A program made the position numbers and the translations under genes. Below are positions 61,347-64,000 of a stretch of DNA of 64,000 nucleotides, one piece after another. Where the stretch lies: positions 17,298,001 to 17,362,000 of the forward strand of contig NC_091968.1 in the NCBI RefSeq assembly GCF_036711975.1, read 5' to 3'. The stretch is from Onthophagus taurus (taxonomy: Eukaryota; Arthropoda; Insecta; Coleoptera; Scarabaeidae). The notes beneath the pieces were generated by a model. That model ran no database searches, was not told the origin of the DNA, and worked only from the letters and a program-made list of their open reading frames with translations. Position 1 is the stretch's first letter. Each line of letters opens with the position of its first letter.

Positions 61347-61412
61347 CAGCTGGATTTGAACCCGGTACCTTCTGTATGAAAGCGCACTTCCCTCTCCACT
61401 ATACTGTCGACC
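61347..61412 (-). tRNA. tRNA-like sequence, copy 2
   Basis: Identical in layout to copy 1 and almost identical in sequence (difference near the A box: GACAGTATAGTGG instead of GGTAGTATAGTGG). The B box is unchanged. It is part of the 502-bp tandem unit. Same reservations as copy 1. Confidence 0.45.
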
Positions 61413-61680
61413 TTTGATACATAGTGTAACTTTACCGAGGTATATTAACAAAACAAATCGTTTGACACATGTCATAATATTGGTAAGTTAGAATATCTTC
61501 ATATCGTTAAATTTTGCGATTGGCGATAAAATGTTGTATGCAACACGTCAGCAAAGTGTCTTTATCGAACTCGCCTGTTTACTCGCCTCGCTCGCTTCGC
61601 TCGCTCGACTCGCAAACTCAGATTCGTTCGATAAAGCATCACTTTGCCGACTTGGTACATAAATAACTATTTTTCCTTAC

Positions 61681-62110
61681 CTTATTAATTTTTTTTATTT
61701 TACCGAATAAATATTTTTTGCAACTTAAAATATCTCGAACCGTTTATAATTTTTTGTGTGTTTGTGTCTACTTGTATTGATTGCATCACTTTACCACCTC
61801 ACGTCACAGTTCGTGGACAACGCAGGGTTAACTGTGTGGCGCCTTATAAATAACCCTACCCGTCTTCACTGGGCCGGCCGAGGACCTGCGTTAGTTATTA
61901 AATTGCTGATCGACTGTATTGTCCTTTTTTTTTGTGTTCATAAGTCGTCACACCTTTTGTGCAAAATGTTCATTGTGTCAACGTACTTTTTCATCGGACT
62001 GATTTTATCGTTATTTTCATTGTTACCACGAAGAAATTCGTTGTATATACGTCACTTTTTCTCTCAGTGCATTTATATAAAGACAGTAAAATAAAACTAA
62101 ACTAAACAAT
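61681..62110. other. non-coding
   Basis: No gene recognised. The frame 61756-62094 has no known family. Words near 61964-62060 (AAAATGTTCATTG, CGTCACTTTTTC) also occur at 31565-31600, so this is another dispersed repeat. Confidence 0.4.
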
Positions 62111-64000
62111 GAACAATAATAATAAAAAGAAAAAAACAAAATGAATTCAGAAACTAAAAGTAAATTAGTATAAGTATCATAATTTATCGAATTAATTATC
62201 AATTAATCATCAAATTGTTAGACGTCACAATAACGTTACGGGCCAGAGATCTATACCTCAGTCTACTATACCCGAATAAATCTATGCCGAGGCGGTCCAC
62301 CATTCTCTCCATTCTAATAATTGGAGAGTTTCTGTATGCGACTGTGCGAGGTGTAGGAGGGACATGATGGTCGACACGTGACAATAGATAACGAGAATCG
62401 CAGAGACCACTTAACAACTTATATAGAAACAGGGCGTCGGTAAGCAATCTTCGCTGACGGAGGGAAAGCAAGCCACACAGTCTACACGCGGAATTGTAAT
62501 CAACGTAAATTTGAGAGGATTTATATAGGAGAAATTTCAAAAATTTCTTCTGAATTTTCTCTAGTTTCTAAATATATGAAGAGTATATGGGATTCCAAAT
62601 ACTGCTGCCAAAGTTTAGCAAGCTATTAATAAAAGTATTGTAAATGTTAATGATCGCAAGAGGATCCGTAAAATCGACATAACATCCTAGCATTCTGTAC
62701 GCTCTATTCACCACTCCGTCACTATCCAAATTAAAAGTCAACGTCTGATCAAGTGTGATACCAAGGTCCCGAACGGACGAGGAACGATGTAGGATATCAT
62801 TACCGAGCAAATAGTTATGTATAATGTAATTCTGTTTCTTTGTAAAAGTTATTATTGCGCATTTAGAGATGTTAAGTGTAAGGTAGTTATCAAAGCAATA
62901 CCTGTACAAATCATCAAGGTCGCTCTGCAGTTTGGCACAGTCGTTTAGACAACTTATAGGCATGAATATTTTAAGATCATCGGCGTACATGAGACAGCGA
63001 CAATGGGAAAAATAGGCAAAAATATCGTTAATATAAATAAGGAACAAAAGAGGACCAAGGTGGCTGCCCTGAGATACACCAGATGTAATTGAAAATGACC
63101 GTAAAAAGAACCCGCCAATCCGAACAACGAAAGTTCGTCCCGAGACATAGCAAGCCAGTACGCATTAATTTGTCACGTAACAAATTATGATCAACCCTGT
63201 CGAATGCCTTGCTAAAATCCGTATATATTGCATCCACCTGAACATTATTATCCATGGAAGACAAAAGTAGATCCGTATACTCAATCATGTTCGTTTCCAC
63301 AAACTGACCCTGAAAGAAACCATGTTGGTTTACATGAAGAATAGTTTTTAACTGAAAAACACTCTAGAATATATCAGCTTTTCGAATATCTTACCAAACA
63401 ACGGCAAGATGGAAATTGGGCGGTAATTAGCGGCCAAACTATGATCACCAGATTTGTGAACTGGTACAACGTCGGCGCGCTTCCATGCCACGGGAAAAAC
63501 TCCAGCCTTTATGGACATATTAAAAATTATTTGAAGAGGTATAGAAATAGCAGCAGTAAATAGTAATTTATAATCAGAATTGATGGAATGCCATCAGAAC
63601 CAGGACCCTTGTTGGGCGACACTTGACTAAGTGCAAGTTCAACATCAGCGCTACTAAAAGTTCCGACGACAACAGTGCCAGCTGCAGAGTCAATCTCCTC
63701 ATCGGAGACAGGGATATAGGCTGCGGGTTGAGTAAAAACAGACGCAAAATAAATTGCAAATATTGAGCAAATACTATCCCCGTCAGTAGTCGTATCGTCA
63801 TTATGATTCACTCGGGAATACCTGGCGTCCCTTTGCGACGTCTAACATAAGCCCAGAACTGTTTAGAATCCGGCACAACAGAAGCCTGTGTGCGATCAAT
63901 GTAGTTCTTATAATCTATATCGATTAAAAATTTAGAACGACCCCGCAATAGAGAAAATGTTAAGTAATCCAACCGATTTCCGTAACGCTTCCATTTCTTG
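62111..64000 (-). mobile_element. Jockey-like LINE, 3' part, running off the window
   Basis: Minus strand, 3' tail in (AATAAT)n near 62110-62125. Going upstream it has a C-terminal domain, a complete set of RT motifs, and, near the window edge, the spacer before RT (KNYIDRTQASVVPDSKQFWAY). The element continues beyond 64000. Confidence 0.8.
62199..63990 (-). pseudogene. LINE reverse transcriptase, frameshifted
   Basis: Read from 63990 leftwards: DSKQFWAYVRRRKGTPG, a stop near 63800, then FSSADVELALSQVSPNKGPG with SDGIPS, a break near 63560, IYTDFSKAFDRVDHNLL (63230), a frame change near 63040, then the catalytic CLMYADDLKIFM (62990), the thumb (SVRDLGITLDQTLTF) and, after a TAG and another frame, the C-terminal region (LCGLLSLRQRRLLTDALFLY) to 62199. 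Catalytic residues are intact but at least four frame disruptions are present. The motif style is Jockey-like. Confidence 0.8.

Larger units (their letters stand above)
60792..61680. repeat. two tandem about 500-bp units with tRNA-like and hairpin modules
   Basis: The period is 502 bases (AAGTACTTTACCTGCCGCTA at 60793 and 61295). Each unit has a tRNA-like block (minus strand), then TACCGAGGTATATTAACAAAAC, then a long hairpin with arms CTTTATCGAAC and GTTCGATAAAG. The hairpin's interior is rich in CTCGCTTCGCTCGCTCG. Unit 1 also holds the 61159-61263 module shared with 58015-58140. Confidence 0.75.

Overview
This window looks like insect nuclear DNA, probably beetle. It is AT-rich, its genes have spliceosomal introns, and it holds two insect-type odorant receptor genes and an ecdysteroid-kinase-like gene. 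Nearly everything else is transposable-element DNA at several stages of decay, much of it nested. Host-type genes are few: a broken EcKinase-like gene (4777-6009, minus), an intronless GRHPR-like 2-hydroxyacid dehydrogenase with altered catalytic residues (21773-22846, plus), and two tandem, apparently intact odorant receptor genes (33978-35578 and 45256-46859, both minus).

Layout. 1-8530: a decayed CR1-like LINE, the EcKinase-like pseudogene, and a second LINE remnant split by a 93-bp TTAA-type MITE. 8530-21230: an R1-like LINE fragment interrupted by a 12-kb nest. The nest holds a Buster-type hAT, a tandem MITE dimer, and a PIF/Harbinger element (Harbinger B). Harbinger B's MADF gene is split by a long-TIR Tc1/mariner-type element, which is itself split by another Harbinger (Harbinger A). 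21773-22846: the dehydrogenase. 23400-30070: a piggyBac remnant holding a Ty3/Gypsy-type LTR retrotransposon, whose integrase is split by a LINE. 30071-31503: a double fold-back junction, a LINE remnant and a RAG1/Transib-like fragment. 32400-49130: a segmental duplication carrying the two receptors. Between the copies lies an element with CACTG/CAGTG ends that carries a multi-exon non-transposase gene. 50562-53285: a ZMYM1-like hAT. 55529-57712: another long-TIR element. 57980-61680: hairpin-rich DNA, including a five-unit satellite and two tRNA-like sequences. 62110-64000: the 3' part of a Jockey-like LINE running off the window.

The most notable observations are these. (1) Two divergent Harbinger elements share the same gene layout, in which transposase and MADF/BESS genes lie on opposite strands and each has one exon inside the intron of the other. 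(2) A 3.9-kb CACTG-ended element carries an intact-looking gene of an uncharacterised family (SAMD3-like by memory). (3) Hairpin repeats keep their loops or flanks while the stem sequences change on both sides. (4) Exact occupied and empty site pairs, preserved in mirrored TIR arms and in the duplicated segment, let several insertion events be read directly.
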